Source of the DNA: Propionibacteriaceae bacterium
Lineage (GTDB): Bacteria > Actinomycetota > Actinomycetes > Propionibacteriales > Propionibacteriaceae
Direction: 5' to 3'
DNA: 60,195 nt
Assembly (NCBI GenBank): GCA_030532575.1
Contig: JAUNKV010000014.1
Location: 1 to 60,195, forward strand
Part shown: positions 35,201 through 43,971 of the stretch, one piece after another
Layout: each line of letters starts with the position of its first letter
Position numbering within the stretch: the first letter of the stretch is position 1
Notes under the pieces: generated by a model
Told to the model about the DNA's origin: nothing
Seen by the model: the letters and a program-made list of their open reading frames with translations, nothing else
Databases searched by the model: none
Position numbers and translations under genes: made by a program

Positions 35201-37420
35201 TCAACCGGAGTGGGCGCTGACGGTGCCTGCTGAACCGTCGACGATCAGCAGGGTGCCCTCGGTGACCTCCAGGGCATCCGGGACCCCCAGCACCGCCGGT
35301 ATCCCGTACTCGCGGGCGACGATGGCCGCGTGCGACAACCTGCCCCCGGTGGCCGCGACGACGGCGGCAGCCCGGGCGAACAGCGGGGTCCAGGCCGGAT
35401 CGGTGGCGTGACACACCAGCACATCGCCGGGCAGCAGCCGGTGGAACTCCTCAGGGCCCCGGACCACCCGGGCGGGACCAATCGCCCTGCCGGGACTGGC
35501 GGCCACGCCGTCGCCGGAGCTCTTCGACGACGTCGCCGCGCCGTGCGGGGTGGCCCGCCAGGCAGCCTCCGCGCGACCCCTGGCCGCCTGCCTTTCCGCA
35601 ACGACCCGGGCGAGGTCGACCTCCTCGCCCAGCAGCGCCCGCAGGGTCTCATCGAAGGTCAGGAACAGCGCTTGATCCCGGGTCAGGCCGAGCCGGGATG
35701 CGGCCTCGGCGGCGAGCCGTCGCATCACCACCGCCAGCTCCTCGAACTGCTGCACCGAGGCCTCCCGCATCACGTGCCCGGCCCGGTAGTCGGCCAGCAG
35801 CCTCGGGAACCGACGCCCGAGGAACCCCGGCACCGGAACAGGTTTGGGCGGCGGGGCCTCGGCCGCCATCGCCAGCAGGGTCAGGAAACCGGGCAGGTCC
35901 TCACGCCACGACCGGCTGGAGAACACCTGGTACATGCGGGTGGCGCGGGCTCCGAACCGGGCCAGGAACTCCTCAACCCGCTCCCACCACGCGGTGGCGC
36001 GCAGTGCCGTGACATCGACGGGGCTGGCTGTGAGCCACTCGCGGACCTCCGCCGGGGCGCTGACCGCCAGGGCGTGCATCTCCTGGTTGAGGGTGGCGGT
36101 CACGTAGTCGAGGTCGCCCAGCAGGTCGAACTGGGTCACTCCCGAGCGACTCAGCCGCAGCAGCGCATCCAGCCGCATCCCACGCATCAGGTGCTGCCCC
36201 AAGTACTGCATCCGGTGCGCCACCAGGTCGCGGGAGCGCTCCAGCAGCTCCACCATCGCCCGGGCCAGCTCGGAATCGGTCAGGGAATCCAGCTCCACGG
36301 CGGCGAACCGTGCCGCCAACTCCCGGGCCTGCTGACCTGCGGTGGGCTCCCAGTCGCGCGGGTCCAGCCGCATCGCGGGTCGAAGCGCCCGCCACGGTGC
36401 CCGGACGCGCACCCGCGGGTAGCCGAGCCGCGCCACCCCGTCGTCATCCATCGTGAGCAGCCCATCGACGCCCTGCAGATCGAGCCCAATCCGCTGCCCC
36501 ACCTCCCGCAGGATCGGCAGCAGCATCTCCACCATCACCAGGTCCAGCGGGTGGGGGCAGGGGAAGTGCTCGATGACGTCGTCGCGGAGCATCCGGCTGA
36601 GCAGCCCGGGACGGCGCTCGACGCTGGTGGTGACGGGCCGGGCCTGCAGCAGCCACACCTGCTCGCCCTCAATGGCCCACTCGATGTCCATCGGCTGGCC
36701 GTGGTGCTTCTCGACGCGCCGAGCCAGGGCGACGATCCGGCGGGCCTGACGGTCGGTGATGGCGGGGGCGCCAGGATCGGCGACGGCGCTGGTTGTGGTG
36801 CCGCCGTCGGGAGCCAGGTCGATGCGGGTCGCCTTGTGGCCGAGCCGCCGCCGCACCCGAACCCCCACCTGGTGGGAGTCCGGGGTGACGGCCCCGGAGA
36901 CCACCGATTCGCCCAGCCCGGGGGCTGATTCGATGGTGACGACCCGCTTCCCGGTCACCGGGTCGACGGTGAAGGCCACGCCTGCCGCGTCGGCGGGAAC
37001 CATCCGCTGCACCACCACCGCGACCGCGACGTCGCCGTCGATGCCCTGCTCCAAGCGGTAGGCGACGGCCCGCTCGCCCCACGCCGAGGCCCAGCAGCGC
37101 TCCACGGCCGCGATCACGTCGTCGCCGACGACCCCGAGCACGGTCTCCTGCTGCCCGGCGAAGGAGGCCTCCGGCAGGTCCTCGGCGGTGGCGGAGGAAC
37201 GCACCGCGACGGGGCCGCCGAGGCGTGCCGTCGCGGCCATGATCCGGGCGGCCAGGGCCTCGGGCACGGTGCCATCAGGGGCGGCGCGGTGCGCATCGGT
37301 GGTGATGCAGAACCCCTCGGGCACCGGCAACCCGGCCCGGATCAGCTCCCCGAGCCCCGCTGCCTTGCCGCCGACCAGGGGGAGGTCGTCCTTGCCGAGG
37401 CGGTTGAGTGGAACGATCAT
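35201..37420 (-). CDS. PEP-synthase/rifampin-phosphotransferase-like phosphotransfer protein
   Basis: This 739-aa protein has three parts: an N-terminal PPDK/PEP-synthase ATP-binding domain (VGGKAAGLGELIRAGLPVPEGFCI, AVRSSATAEDLPEASFAGQQET, VAFTVDPVTG, DIEWAIEGEQVWLLQARPVT; about 1-305), a mostly helical middle region (about 306-630), and a C-terminal swivelling domain with the catalytic His in GGRLSHAAIVAREYGIPAV. There is no PEP/pyruvate TIM barrel. That ATP-middle-His layout is that of rifampin phosphotransferase (Rph), though Rph is about 865 aa. The ATG at 37420 has GAAAGG upstream and overlaps the MFS stop (ATGA). The TetR-MFS context supports a drug-inactivation role, but the substrate is not proven. 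Confidence 0.82.
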   Translation of the reverse strand: MIVPLNRLGKDDLPLVGGKAAGLGELIRAGLPVPEGFCITTDAHRAAPDGTVPEALAARIMAATARLGGPVAVRSSATAEDLPEASFAGQQETVLGVVGDDVIAAVERCWASAWGERAVAYRLEQGIDGDVAVAVVVQRMVPADAAGVAFTVDPVTGKRVVTIESAPGLGESVVSGAVTPDSHQVGVRVRRRLGHKATRIDLAPDGGTTTSAVADPGAPAITDRQARRIVALARRVEKHHGQPMDIEWAIEGEQVWLLQARPVTTSVERRPGLLSRMLRDDVIEHFPCPHPLDLVMVEMLLPILREVGQRIGLDLQGVDGLLTMDDDGVARLGYPRVRVRAPWRALRPAMRLDPRDWEPTAGQQARELAARFAAVELDSLTDSELARAMVELLERSRDLVAHRMQYLGQHLMRGMRLDALLRLSRSGVTQFDLLGDLDYVTATLNQEMHALAVSAPAEVREWLTASPVDVTALRATAWWERVEEFLARFGARATRMYQVFSSRSWREDLPGFLTLLAMAAEAPPPKPVPVPGFLGRRFPRLLADYRAGHVMREASVQQFEELAVVMRRLAAEAASRLGLTRDQALFLTFDETLRALLGEEVDLARVVAERQAARGRAEAAWRATPHGAATSSKSSGDGVAASPGRAIGPARVVRGPEEFHRLLPGDVLVCHATDPAWTPLFARAAAVVAATGGRLSHAAIVAREYGIPAVLGVPDALEVTEGTLLIVDGSAGTVSAHSG

Positions 37421-38550
37421 GATGCAGCCTTTCGGGTGAGGAGCAGCCCGGCCAGGGCTGTCGCGGTGAGGGTGAGGAAGAGCCCGGTGAGACCGAAGGC
37501 CCCGGCGGCGAGCCAGGCGCTCAGCAGCGGCACCCCGAGTGCGGCACCGACGCCCCGGCCGAACTGGATCAGCCCGCTGGCCTGGGCCAGCTGGTCGCGC
37601 GCCACGGCGTCCTGGGCGTCGAGCAGCGGCAGGGGGAGGATCGCTCCCATCCCGAGCCCGGCGACCGCCAGCGCGAGGGCGACCAGCCACGTCGTGGGGG
37701 CCAGGGCGAGGCCGAGCCCCAGGCCCAGCAGCCCCCAGGCCAGGGGCCGGAGCCAGGGACGGGAGGCCAGTTTCCCGGCCAGCGCGGTACCGCATCCGGC
37801 GGCGACCAGCATCGGCAGCAGCAGCCACCCCGTCGCGGTGGGGGAGAGCTGGTGGCGGTCCTGGAACAGCAGCGGGGCGTAGGTGGTGACCCCGACGGTG
37901 ACGGCGCCGATCAGACAGGCGAGCAGCGCCTGGCCGCCCAGTCGGGCCGCCGCCCACAGCCGCCACTGCGCCCGGGCGTCGAAGCGCCACCAGCCTGCGG
38001 GTGGGGGCAGGGTGGGTAGGTTCCGGGCCAGGGCCAGGGAGACCAGGCTGAGGGGGACGGCGGCGACCATACCGACGCGCCAGCCGGGGCCGTCGGTGAA
38101 CCAGCCGCCGAGCGGCGCCCCCAGACCGGTGGCGACCACCTGCGCCAGTGCCAGCCAGGCCAGGGCACGGGTGCGCTCGCGGTCCCGGAAGACCAGGCCG
38201 ATGGCGGCGATGGCGGCGGGCGTGATGGCCCCGGCCCCCAAGCCCTGCAGCGTCCGGGCGGCGAGCAGCCAGCCCATCGTCGGGGCCAGGGCCACCGCCA
38301 GGGCGCCGGTGGTGAAGGTGAGGTGGCCGAGGGCGAAGAGACGTCGCGGCCCCAGCCGGTCAGCCCACTGGGCGAGGACCGGCAGGGTGAGGGTGGAGGC
38401 GGCGAGGTAGCTGCCGCCCACGAAGCCGTACCACTGCGGGGCCTCCAGCTCCGCCACGATGCGTGGGGTGGCGTTGCTGAGCAGGGTCTGCATGGCGGCG
38501 GAGGCGGCCATGCCGCTGGCTGCGGCCACGAGCACGCCGGTGCGGCTCAT
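37417..38550 (-). CDS. MFS transporter (drug-efflux type)
   Basis: This 377-aa inner-membrane protein has about 12 predicted transmembrane helices. It opens MSRTGVLVAAASGMAASAAM and carries the MFS loop signature ADRLGPRRLFALG between helices 2 and 3, and the antiporter-type GLGAGAITPAAIAAIG further on. The ATG at 38550 overlaps the TetR stop by ATGA, and its own stop overlaps the Rph-like start the same way, so all three are one coupled transcript. It is slightly short for a 12-TM member but has no visible gap. With TetR it probably exports the compound that the repressor senses. Confidence 0.85.
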   Translation of the reverse strand: MSRTGVLVAAASGMAASAAMQTLLSNATPRIVAELEAPQWYGFVGGSYLAASTLTLPVLAQWADRLGPRRLFALGHLTFTTGALAVALAPTMGWLLAARTLQGLGAGAITPAAIAAIGLVFRDRERTRALAWLALAQVVATGLGAPLGGWFTDGPGWRVGMVAAVPLSLVSLALARNLPTLPPPAGWWRFDARAQWRLWAAARLGGQALLACLIGAVTVGVTTYAPLLFQDRHQLSPTATGWLLLPMLVAAGCGTALAGKLASRPWLRPLAWGLLGLGLGLALAPTTWLVALALAVAGLGMGAILPLPLLDAQDAVARDQLAQASGLIQFGRGVGAALGVPLLSAWLAAGAFGLTGLFLTLTATALAGLLLTRKAAS

Positions 38551-39122
38551 GTCAGGCCCTGGAACAGGACCTGCAGCAGGGCCCGCAGGCGGTCTTCGGG
38601 GGAGGGACCGGAGGGGGTGGAGTGCCAGCCGAGGAGGGCCAGGTAGTAGGACCCCTGGATGAGGGTCGCGGCGGCCTCGACGTCCAGGTCGGCGCGGAAC
38701 TCCCCGGTCTCCATGCCGGAGCGCAGCAGCCCGACGACGACCCGGCCGAAGCGCTGCTGGTTCTCCGAGCCCAGGTCGGTGGAGAAGTTGAAGGAGCGAA
38801 CCAGGTACATCTGGCGGGAGAGTTCCTGATTGTCCCGGTGCCACTCGATGGCGGCCAGCAGCATGGCGGTGAGCTGTTCTGCGGCGCTGCCCTCGTCGCT
38901 GATGGCGGCCTCCATCGCCTCGACGGCCTCGCCGCCGAAGTAGCGGAAGATGTCGCGTTTGCTGGGGAAGTGGGTGAAGAAGGTGCCCTTGGCCACGTCG
39001 GCGGCCTCGGTGATGTCGGCCACCGTCACGGCGTCGTAGCCGCGCTCGGTGAACAACCGCATCGCGGTCTCGACGATTCGTCGTCTGGTCTCAGCCCGGC
39101 GCCGGGCAACCCGCTCACTCAT
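38547..39122 (-). CDS. TetR-family repressor
   Basis: This 191-aa regulator has the TetR N-terminal HTH: RRRIVETAMRLFTERGYDAVTVADITEAADVAKGTFFTHFPSKRDIF. The C-terminal ligand domain is helical (AAEQLTAMLLAAIEWHRD, LDVEAAATLIQGSYYLALLGW). The start at 39122 gives MSERVARRR; a GTG two codons upstream is possible. It heads the TetR-MFS-Rph-like operon and lies 12 bp downstream of a perfect 10-bp inverted repeat, its likely operator, so it should repress its own operon. Confidence 0.9.
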   Translation of the reverse strand: MSERVARRRAETRRRIVETAMRLFTERGYDAVTVADITEAADVAKGTFFTHFPSKRDIFRYFGGEAVEAMEAAISDEGSAAEQLTAMLLAAIEWHRDNQELSRQMYLVRSFNFSTDLGSENQQRFGRVVVGLLRSGMETGEFRADLDVEAAATLIQGSYYLALLGWHSTPSGPSPEDRLRALLQVLFQGLT

Positions 39123-39133
39123 GACCACAGTCT

Positions 39134-39155
39134 AAAAATGACCAGGGTCATTTTT
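39134..39155. promoter_or_regulatory. Probable TetR operator
   Basis: Two perfect 10-bp arms (AAAAATGACC and its complement) are separated by AG. The site lies directly upstream of the TetR start, in the only promoter region of the coupled operon. This size and symmetry is typical of TetR operators. Confidence 0.8.
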
Positions 39156-39178
39156 CAAGTTCTGGTGGTTCCCTCAGG

Positions 39179-39250
39179 CACGAATCGCCGTTTCATCTTT
39201 CGGGCAGCGTTGACATCGGCGTGTCAAGCAAGCAGCCCGCCAGTTCGTGC
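39179..39250 (-). repeat. Type C palindromic repeat, copy 1
   Basis: This 72-bp element runs from GCACGAATCG to CAGTTCGTGC, with GCACGAA/TTCGTGC ends and an inner TTGACA...TGTCAA inverted repeat. It ends 8 bp before the stop codon of the response-regulator gene (downstream of that minus-strand gene), exactly as copy 2 does for the MFS gene at 42765. A transcription-stop role is possible. Confidence 0.7.
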
Positions 39251-39258
39251 TCGCCCTC

Positions 39259-39912
39259 TCAGCTGTCCAGCAGACCGCATTCGTGGGCGATGAGCACCAG
39301 GCCGACGCGGTCGCGGGCCTGCAGTTTGGCCAGCAGCCGCCCGATGTGGGTCTTCACCGTGCCCTCGGCCATGTAGAGGCGGGCGCCGATCTCGGCGTTG
39401 TTCGCGCCCTTGGCCACCTCCATCAGCACCTCGCGCTCCCGCTCCGTCAGGCCTTCCAGGCGGGAGTCGTCGGCGTTCCTACCCACCGGCAGCTTGGATG
39501 CGATGTGGTCCAGCAGTCGTTTGGTCGCCGACGGTGCGACGATGGCCCCGCCATTCGCGACGGTGCGGATCGCACCCAGCAGGTCGTCGGGCAGGGCATC
39601 CTTCAGCAGGAACCCCGAGGCCCCGCCCCGAAGGGCCGCGAAGACGTACTCGTCCAGGTCAAAGGTGGTCAGCACCAGAACCTTCGTGTCCCCACCCAGC
39701 GCGGTGATCTGTCGGGTGGCCTCCGTGCCGTCCATCACCGGCATCCGGATGTCCATCAGCACCACGTCCACCTGGCGTGACTTCACCACCTCGACGGCCT
39801 CAGCGCCGTTCGAGACCTCGGCCACGGCCTCCATGTCGTCGGCCGAGTCGATCAGCATCCGAAACCCGCTGCGCACCAGTGACTGGTCGTCAGCCAGCAG
39901 TACCCGTATCAC
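39259..39912 (-). CDS. NarL/LuxR-family response regulator
   Basis: This 217-aa regulator has a receiver domain (1-120) with acidic pocket DD (8-9), phospho-acceptor Asp54 in VVLMDIRMP, Thr81/Thr82 and Lys104 (FLLKD). A LuxR-type HTH follows (about 150-215: LTEREREVLMEVAKGANNAEIGARLYMAEGTVKTHIGRLLAKL). Its start lies 23 bp inside the kinase gene, so it is co-expressed with that kinase. The signal and targets are unknown. Sequence beyond the stop is a type C repeat and then the TetR operator region. Confidence 0.95.
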   Translation of the reverse strand: MIRVLLADDQSLVRSGFRMLIDSADDMEAVAEVSNGAEAVEVVKSRQVDVVLMDIRMPVMDGTEATRQITALGGDTKVLVLTTFDLDEYVFAALRGGASGFLLKDALPDDLLGAIRTVANGGAIVAPSATKRLLDHIASKLPVGRNADDSRLEGLTEREREVLMEVAKGANNAEIGARLYMAEGTVKTHIGRLLAKLQARDRVGLVLIAHECGLLDS

Positions 39913-41113
39913 GGACCCCTCCTCCGGTCAGCCAGCTCCTACCGAGCTGGGAGGGCATCGGAAGTCGAGCCCTCACCTCGTATCCCCCGCCCGTGCGGGG
40001 GCCTGCCTTGAACGTACCGCCCATCGCCATCACGCGCTCCCTCATGCCGCGCACCCCGGCGCCGGGGCCGTCGGGGGAGTGGGACACCCCGATCCCGTCG
40101 TCACTGATCCTCACCTGGATGGCATCGGGGGAGAACTGGACCACCACCTGGGCGACGGCGGTCGGGCCGGCGTGCTTGAGGAAGTTCGTCACCGACTCCT
40201 GCACCACCCGGTAGACCGTCAGGCCGAGCGAGTCCGGCACCGCAGGAATCTCGTCCGGCATCTCCAGGGTGATCCGCTCGCCCGCCTTCTCCACCATCTG
40301 AGGAATCTGCGGCAGCGACGGCGTGGGGCCGAAGGCCGCATCGGACTCGCCACGCAGCAGGGACACGATCCGGCGCATCTCCCCGATGGAGGAACGTCCT
40401 GTCCTGGCGATCACATCGAGGGCTTCAACGGCAGCCTCCGGCCTCTTCGCCGCCAGGGCCTTCGCACCTTCGGCCTGAACCACGATCACTGACAGGGAAT
40501 GGGCGACGACGTCGTGCAGCTCCCGCGCCACCTCGGATCGGGCCTTGTTGTCGGCGATCTCGCTGGCCTGCTTGGAGTTTCGGCTGCCCGCCAGGAAACG
40601 CTCCTCCGCCAGGGCCTGGGTCAGTGCCACCCGCAGGGCCTCGGAGCGCGCCCGCTGGCCCAGCAGGTAAGCCGCCAGGCTCAGCGACAGGCACACCGTC
40701 GCCAGCAGGCCGCCGAACAGGAAACGCAGGTGGGCGGGCAGCGGGGCGACCCAGGTCAGGGGGCCAGCGAAGGACGCGGCCACGGCGAGGGGCAGCACCA
40801 CCAGTGCGGCGCGGTCCTTGAGGTGCCGGGCCGCCGAGTGGATGATGACCAGCACCACGGCCACGGCCGGGACCGGGGTGGGCAGAGTGGCCACCATCCC
40901 GAAACCTGCGGCGGCGCACACCGCGACCGCCCACATCGGGTAGCAGCGTCGCAGTGCCAAGGAGGCCACCATGAGGGTGGACCAGCCGAAAGCAGCCGGG
41001 AGGTTGGGGACGGCGATGGGCAGCAGTGGCAGCACCAGGGCGATCCACGCGAGGGCGGCCAGGCCGATGTCGACCAGGAGCCGACGGGAGATGCGTGGCA
41101 CGGGAAACCTCAT
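39890..41113 (-). CDS. Sensor histidine kinase (HisKA_3 type)
   Basis: This 407-aa membrane kinase opens with about five transmembrane helices (residues 10-150). A short coiled segment follows, then the HisKA_3 dimerisation motif EVARELHDVVAHSLSVIVVQA with phospho-acceptor His200. The HATPase domain has VYRVVQESVTNFLKHAGPTA (N box) and DDGIGV, with a glycine-rich GPGAGVRGMRERV. There is no extracellular sensor domain, so it may sense within the membrane, as DesK- or LiaS-type kinases do. The ATG at 41113 gives MRFPVPRISRRLL and starts before the first helix. It pairs with the overlapping LuxR-type regulator. Confidence 0.93.
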   Translation of the reverse strand: MRFPVPRISRRLLVDIGLAALAWIALVLPLLPIAVPNLPAAFGWSTLMVASLALRRCYPMWAVAVCAAAGFGMVATLPTPVPAVAVVLVIIHSAARHLKDRAALVVLPLAVAASFAGPLTWVAPLPAHLRFLFGGLLATVCLSLSLAAYLLGQRARSEALRVALTQALAEERFLAGSRNSKQASEIADNKARSEVARELHDVVAHSLSVIVVQAEGAKALAAKRPEAAVEALDVIARTGRSSIGEMRRIVSLLRGESDAAFGPTPSLPQIPQMVEKAGERITLEMPDEIPAVPDSLGLTVYRVVQESVTNFLKHAGPTAVAQVVVQFSPDAIQVRISDDGIGVSHSPDGPGAGVRGMRERVMAMGGTFKAGPRTGGGYEVRARLPMPSQLGRSWLTGGGVRDTGTAG

Positions 41114-41238
41114 GGACCCAAAGCCTAGAGCCGGTTTCGGGGGATCGGGGTCAGACCGGGGTCGCCAATCCACACTCCAGGGTGCAACCCGGGTCTTTTC
41201 TGCCGGGGTTGCGGGTCGTGAGGCGGTAGGTTGGCCCC

Positions 41239-41388
41239 ATGATCCGCAAATTGTTCTGGGCACTCCTGATGCTGACGGCGGTGTTCACCGTGACAGGTCT
41301 GCTCGACCTGCGCCGTGCGGAACATCGTCGCCAACTGTGGGCCGAGGCCACCGATCCCGTGGACGGGGCTCAGAGGGTGCGCGGATAG
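41239..41388 (+). CDS. DLW-39-like membrane microprotein (49 aa)
   Basis: This 49-aa protein starts MIRKLFWALLMLTAVFTVTG, a single membrane helix, and ends RRQLWAEATDPVDGAQRVRG. The LWAEATDPV segment matches the signature of the actinobacterial DLW-39 family as I remember it. The gene is divergent from the histidine kinase, with a 125-bp promoter gap. There is no strong Shine-Dalgarno beyond a GG-rich run (GGTAGGTTGG). It was found by eye because it is too short for ordinary gene calling. The function is unknown. Confidence 0.65.
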   Translation: MIRKLFWALLMLTAVFTVTGLLDLRRAEHRRQLWAEATDPVDGAQRVRG

Positions 41389-41531
41389 GAGGGGTCGTCG
41401 CGAGGATCGTCATGGTGGGTTCCTGGCAAGGTAGTACGACGAAGATCGCACTGGGGGTGCGTTCGAGGAGTTCAACGCTGCCAGGGGGTCACCAGGGCGA
41501 CCGCAGTAGATTCCGCCTGTTCGCGCCCCTC

Positions 41532-42521
41532 TCAGTAACCGAGTTTCTCCTTGCGCACGGGTAGCCATGCGATGGCGTCGCGCACCGCGTCGATCTCGGT
41601 GAGCTTCGCCTCCCAGCCCAGCAGGTCGCGTGCCTTCGTGGAGACGGTGTAGACGCCCGCGACGTCGCCCGGGCGGGGATCGCCGAACTGCACCTTGAGG
41701 GGGTCGCCGGTGATCTGCTCGAAGGAGGCGGCCAGCTCCTTGACCGTCACGCCGTTGCCGGTGCCGATGTTGAACACCTGGTAGGGGGAATCGGTGGTGA
41801 CGGCATCGAAGCCCTCCAGCGCGGCGACGTGGGCCTGGGCCAGGTCCCAGACGTGGATGAAGTCGCGGATGCCGGAGCCGTCGCGGGTGGGCCAGTCCAC
41901 TCCGGTGACGGTGAAGGTCTCCTTGTTCACCCAGGCCTCCAGCAGCTTCGCCAGCACGTGGGAGGGCTGGGCCAGCTGCTGGCCGGAGCGCAGCTTCGGG
42001 TCGGTGCCGATGGGGTTGAAGTAGCGCAGCGAGGCGACGCGCACGTCACTGGCTCGGGTGAAGTCCTCCAGGATCAGCTCCACCACGTACTTGGTGCGGG
42101 CGTAGGGGGAGCCGGGGGCCAGGGGGGAGTCCTCGGTGACGACGAAGTTCTCGTCGGGGGCGTAGATGGAGGCGGAGGAGGAGAACAGGAACCGCTCGAT
42201 GTGGTTGCGTTGCAGCGCCTCCAGCAGGGCCACGGTCTTCGAGACGTTGTTGTCGTAGTAGGCCAGGGGTTCGGCCACGGACTCGGGGACGATGATCTTC
42301 GCGGCGCAGTGGACCACGGCGTCGATCTGCTGCTCGCTGAACAGCCGGTCCAGCAGGGCGGCGTCGGCGATGTCGCCCTCGTAGAGGGGTCGGTCCCCGA
42401 CGAATTCGCGGCGGCCGGTGGAGAAGTCGTCCAGGATGACGACGCTGTGGCCTGCGTCCTCACAGGCCGAGGCGACGGTGCTGCCGATGTATCCGGCACC
42501 GCCGGTGATGAGAACCTTCAT
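41532..42521 (-). CDS. galE: UDP-glucose 4-epimerase
   Basis: This 329-aa extended short-chain dehydrogenase interconverts UDP-glucose and UDP-galactose with bound NAD. It has the N-terminal nucleotide motif GGAGYIG (7-13), VVHCAAKIIVPESV, the catalytic region FSSSASIY, the YxxxK pair Tyr140/Lys144 in PYARTKYVVE, and the C-terminal family motif FNIGTGNGVTV. Length is normal. No other Leloir or glycan genes adjoin, so it may supply UDP-galactose for cell envelope glycans. The stretch 42522-42684 upstream holds its promoter and nothing else that I see. Confidence 0.94.
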   Translation of the reverse strand: MKVLITGGAGYIGSTVASACEDAGHSVVILDDFSTGRREFVGDRPLYEGDIADAALLDRLFSEQQIDAVVHCAAKIIVPESVAEPLAYYDNNVSKTVALLEALQRNHIERFLFSSSASIYAPDENFVVTEDSPLAPGSPYARTKYVVELILEDFTRASDVRVASLRYFNPIGTDPKLRSGQQLAQPSHVLAKLLEAWVNKETFTVTGVDWPTRDGSGIRDFIHVWDLAQAHVAALEGFDAVTTDSPYQVFNIGTGNGVTVKELAASFEQITGDPLKVQFGDPRPGDVAGVYTVSTKARDLLGWEAKLTEIDAVRDAIAWLPVRKEKLGY

Positions 42522-42684
42522 AGCTGCTCCTATCCGTGCTCTCCCAGCCTACCGGGAGGAAGCCCGCCGAGTTCATCCGCAGCAGCCCGGCTGCGCACTC
42601 GTCGTCGGGTGCTTGTCCGGCGCCCCTCGCACCGGCCCCCGACCGCCTCCCAGCGGCCTCCCCAGCCCTCCGCTCCCCACCCAA

Positions 42685-42757
42685 GCATGAACCACCGCGT
42701 TGCTTTTCTGGCAGCGTTGACATCTGCGAATCAAACAAGCAACCTGCAAGTTCGTGC
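42685..42757 (-). repeat. Type C palindromic repeat, copy 2
   Basis: This 73-bp element aligns along its length with 39179-39250: GCATGAAC start, shared GGCAGCGTTGACATC core, AAGTTCGTGC end. It ends 8 bp before the stop codon of the MFS gene. Confidence 0.7.
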
Positions 42758-42764
42758 AAAGAGA

Positions 42765-43910
42765 TCAGGCAGTGGATCGTCGAAGTCCCCACACCCCGAC
42801 GGCGATCAGTCCAGCAGCCGCGCCAAGGTACAGGAAGCGGAAGTCCACATGGGCCACCAGAAGGGCCCCGAGGATCATCGCGCCCAACGCCGGTGCGGTC
42901 TGGGCTGACTGCAGCGCGGCCTGCGCCCGACCCATGACGGCCTGATCCACCCGCTCCTGGATGAGCACACCGAGAGCGGTCACCACCACGCCGAGGGAGA
43001 GCCCGGCCACTGCGACGAAACCCAGGGCAACCACGACGACCGCCACGCTGAGCACGATGCCGATCACCGTCAGCCCGGCGACCAGCAACCCCAGGACCAG
43101 GGAGCGCAGGGAACCGAACCGGGTGATGACCCGGGGAGCCAGCAGGGCTCCGAGGATCATGCCCACCCCTTGGGCGGCCAGCACCATCCCGGCGAACTCG
43201 GGAGGGCGCTGCAGGGCGTCGATCAAGGCGTACAGTGAGCCATCGACGAGGCCGATCACGCCGTAGGCCATGATGAGGGTGACCAGCGCGGTCCGCAGCT
43301 GGGCGTCCGACCACAGCAGCCGCAGTCCGGCCCAGCGGCCAGGGATGCTCGCGCCGTCGTGCCGGGGGACGGTGAGCATGGACAGCTGCAGGACACCGAC
43401 CACCAGCAGCACGACGGTGATGGCGATGAGCCAGCTCGGCCCCCAGATGCTCAGGGCGGTGGTCCCGATGACGGGGCCAAGGATGAGCGTCGAGCCGTTG
43501 ATGACCTGCAGAGTCGACACGGCCCGCGGCATCTCGTCGGTGGTGGCGATGGCCTTGAGAGCGCCCGGGGACGCAGTCTGTGCGAGTACGCCCAGACAGC
43601 CGTAGGCCAGGCCGAACAGCAGCAGGGGCCAGTACTGTTCTCCCTGCTGCAGCAGCCAGAGCAGGACCAGGGCGGCGATGGTGCCGAGGTCGGCGACGAG
43701 CAGCGCGGTCCTGCGGGGGAGTCGGTCCAGGGACTCACCCAGGACGATGCCGAGCAGCCGGGGCAGGGTGACAGCTGCGGTGCACAACCCGGCCAAGGTG
43801 TTGGACCCCGTGAGTTGCTTGGCCCACACCCCGAGCGCGAGCATCATCATGGACCCGGCCAGGGCGGAAACCGCCCGGCTGCCGAGGAGAAGCCATGCGT
43901 GACGACTCAT
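42765..43910 (-). CDS. MFS transporter
   Basis: This 381-aa inner-membrane protein has about 12 transmembrane helices. It opens MSRHAWLLLGSRAVSALAGSMMMLALGVW and has the loop motif ESLDRLPRRTALLVADLG between helices 2 and 3. Central loops are short. It resembles the Bacillus macrolide-efflux/enterobactin-exporter type (EntS/MefA-like), with VSTLQVINGSTLILGPVIGTTAL in helices 4-5. The substrate is unknown. It is monocistronic; its promoter lies in 43911-43971, before a repeat array. A type C repeat follows the stop. Confidence 0.8.
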   Translation of the reverse strand: MSRHAWLLLGSRAVSALAGSMMMLALGVWAKQLTGSNTLAGLCTAAVTLPRLLGIVLGESLDRLPRRTALLVADLGTIAALVLLWLLQQGEQYWPLLLFGLAYGCLGVLAQTASPGALKAIATTDEMPRAVSTLQVINGSTLILGPVIGTTALSIWGPSWLIAITVVLLVVGVLQLSMLTVPRHDGASIPGRWAGLRLLWSDAQLRTALVTLIMAYGVIGLVDGSLYALIDALQRPPEFAGMVLAAQGVGMILGALLAPRVITRFGSLRSLVLGLLVAGLTVIGIVLSVAVVVVALGFVAVAGLSLGVVVTALGVLIQERVDQAVMGRAQAALQSAQTAPALGAMILGALLVAHVDFRFLYLGAAAGLIAVGVWGLRRSTA

Positions 43911-43971
43911 GAACGGTCCTTGCCATGGTCATGAATGAGTGCGAGTCAGTCTATCGAGGCCACGTATTTTC

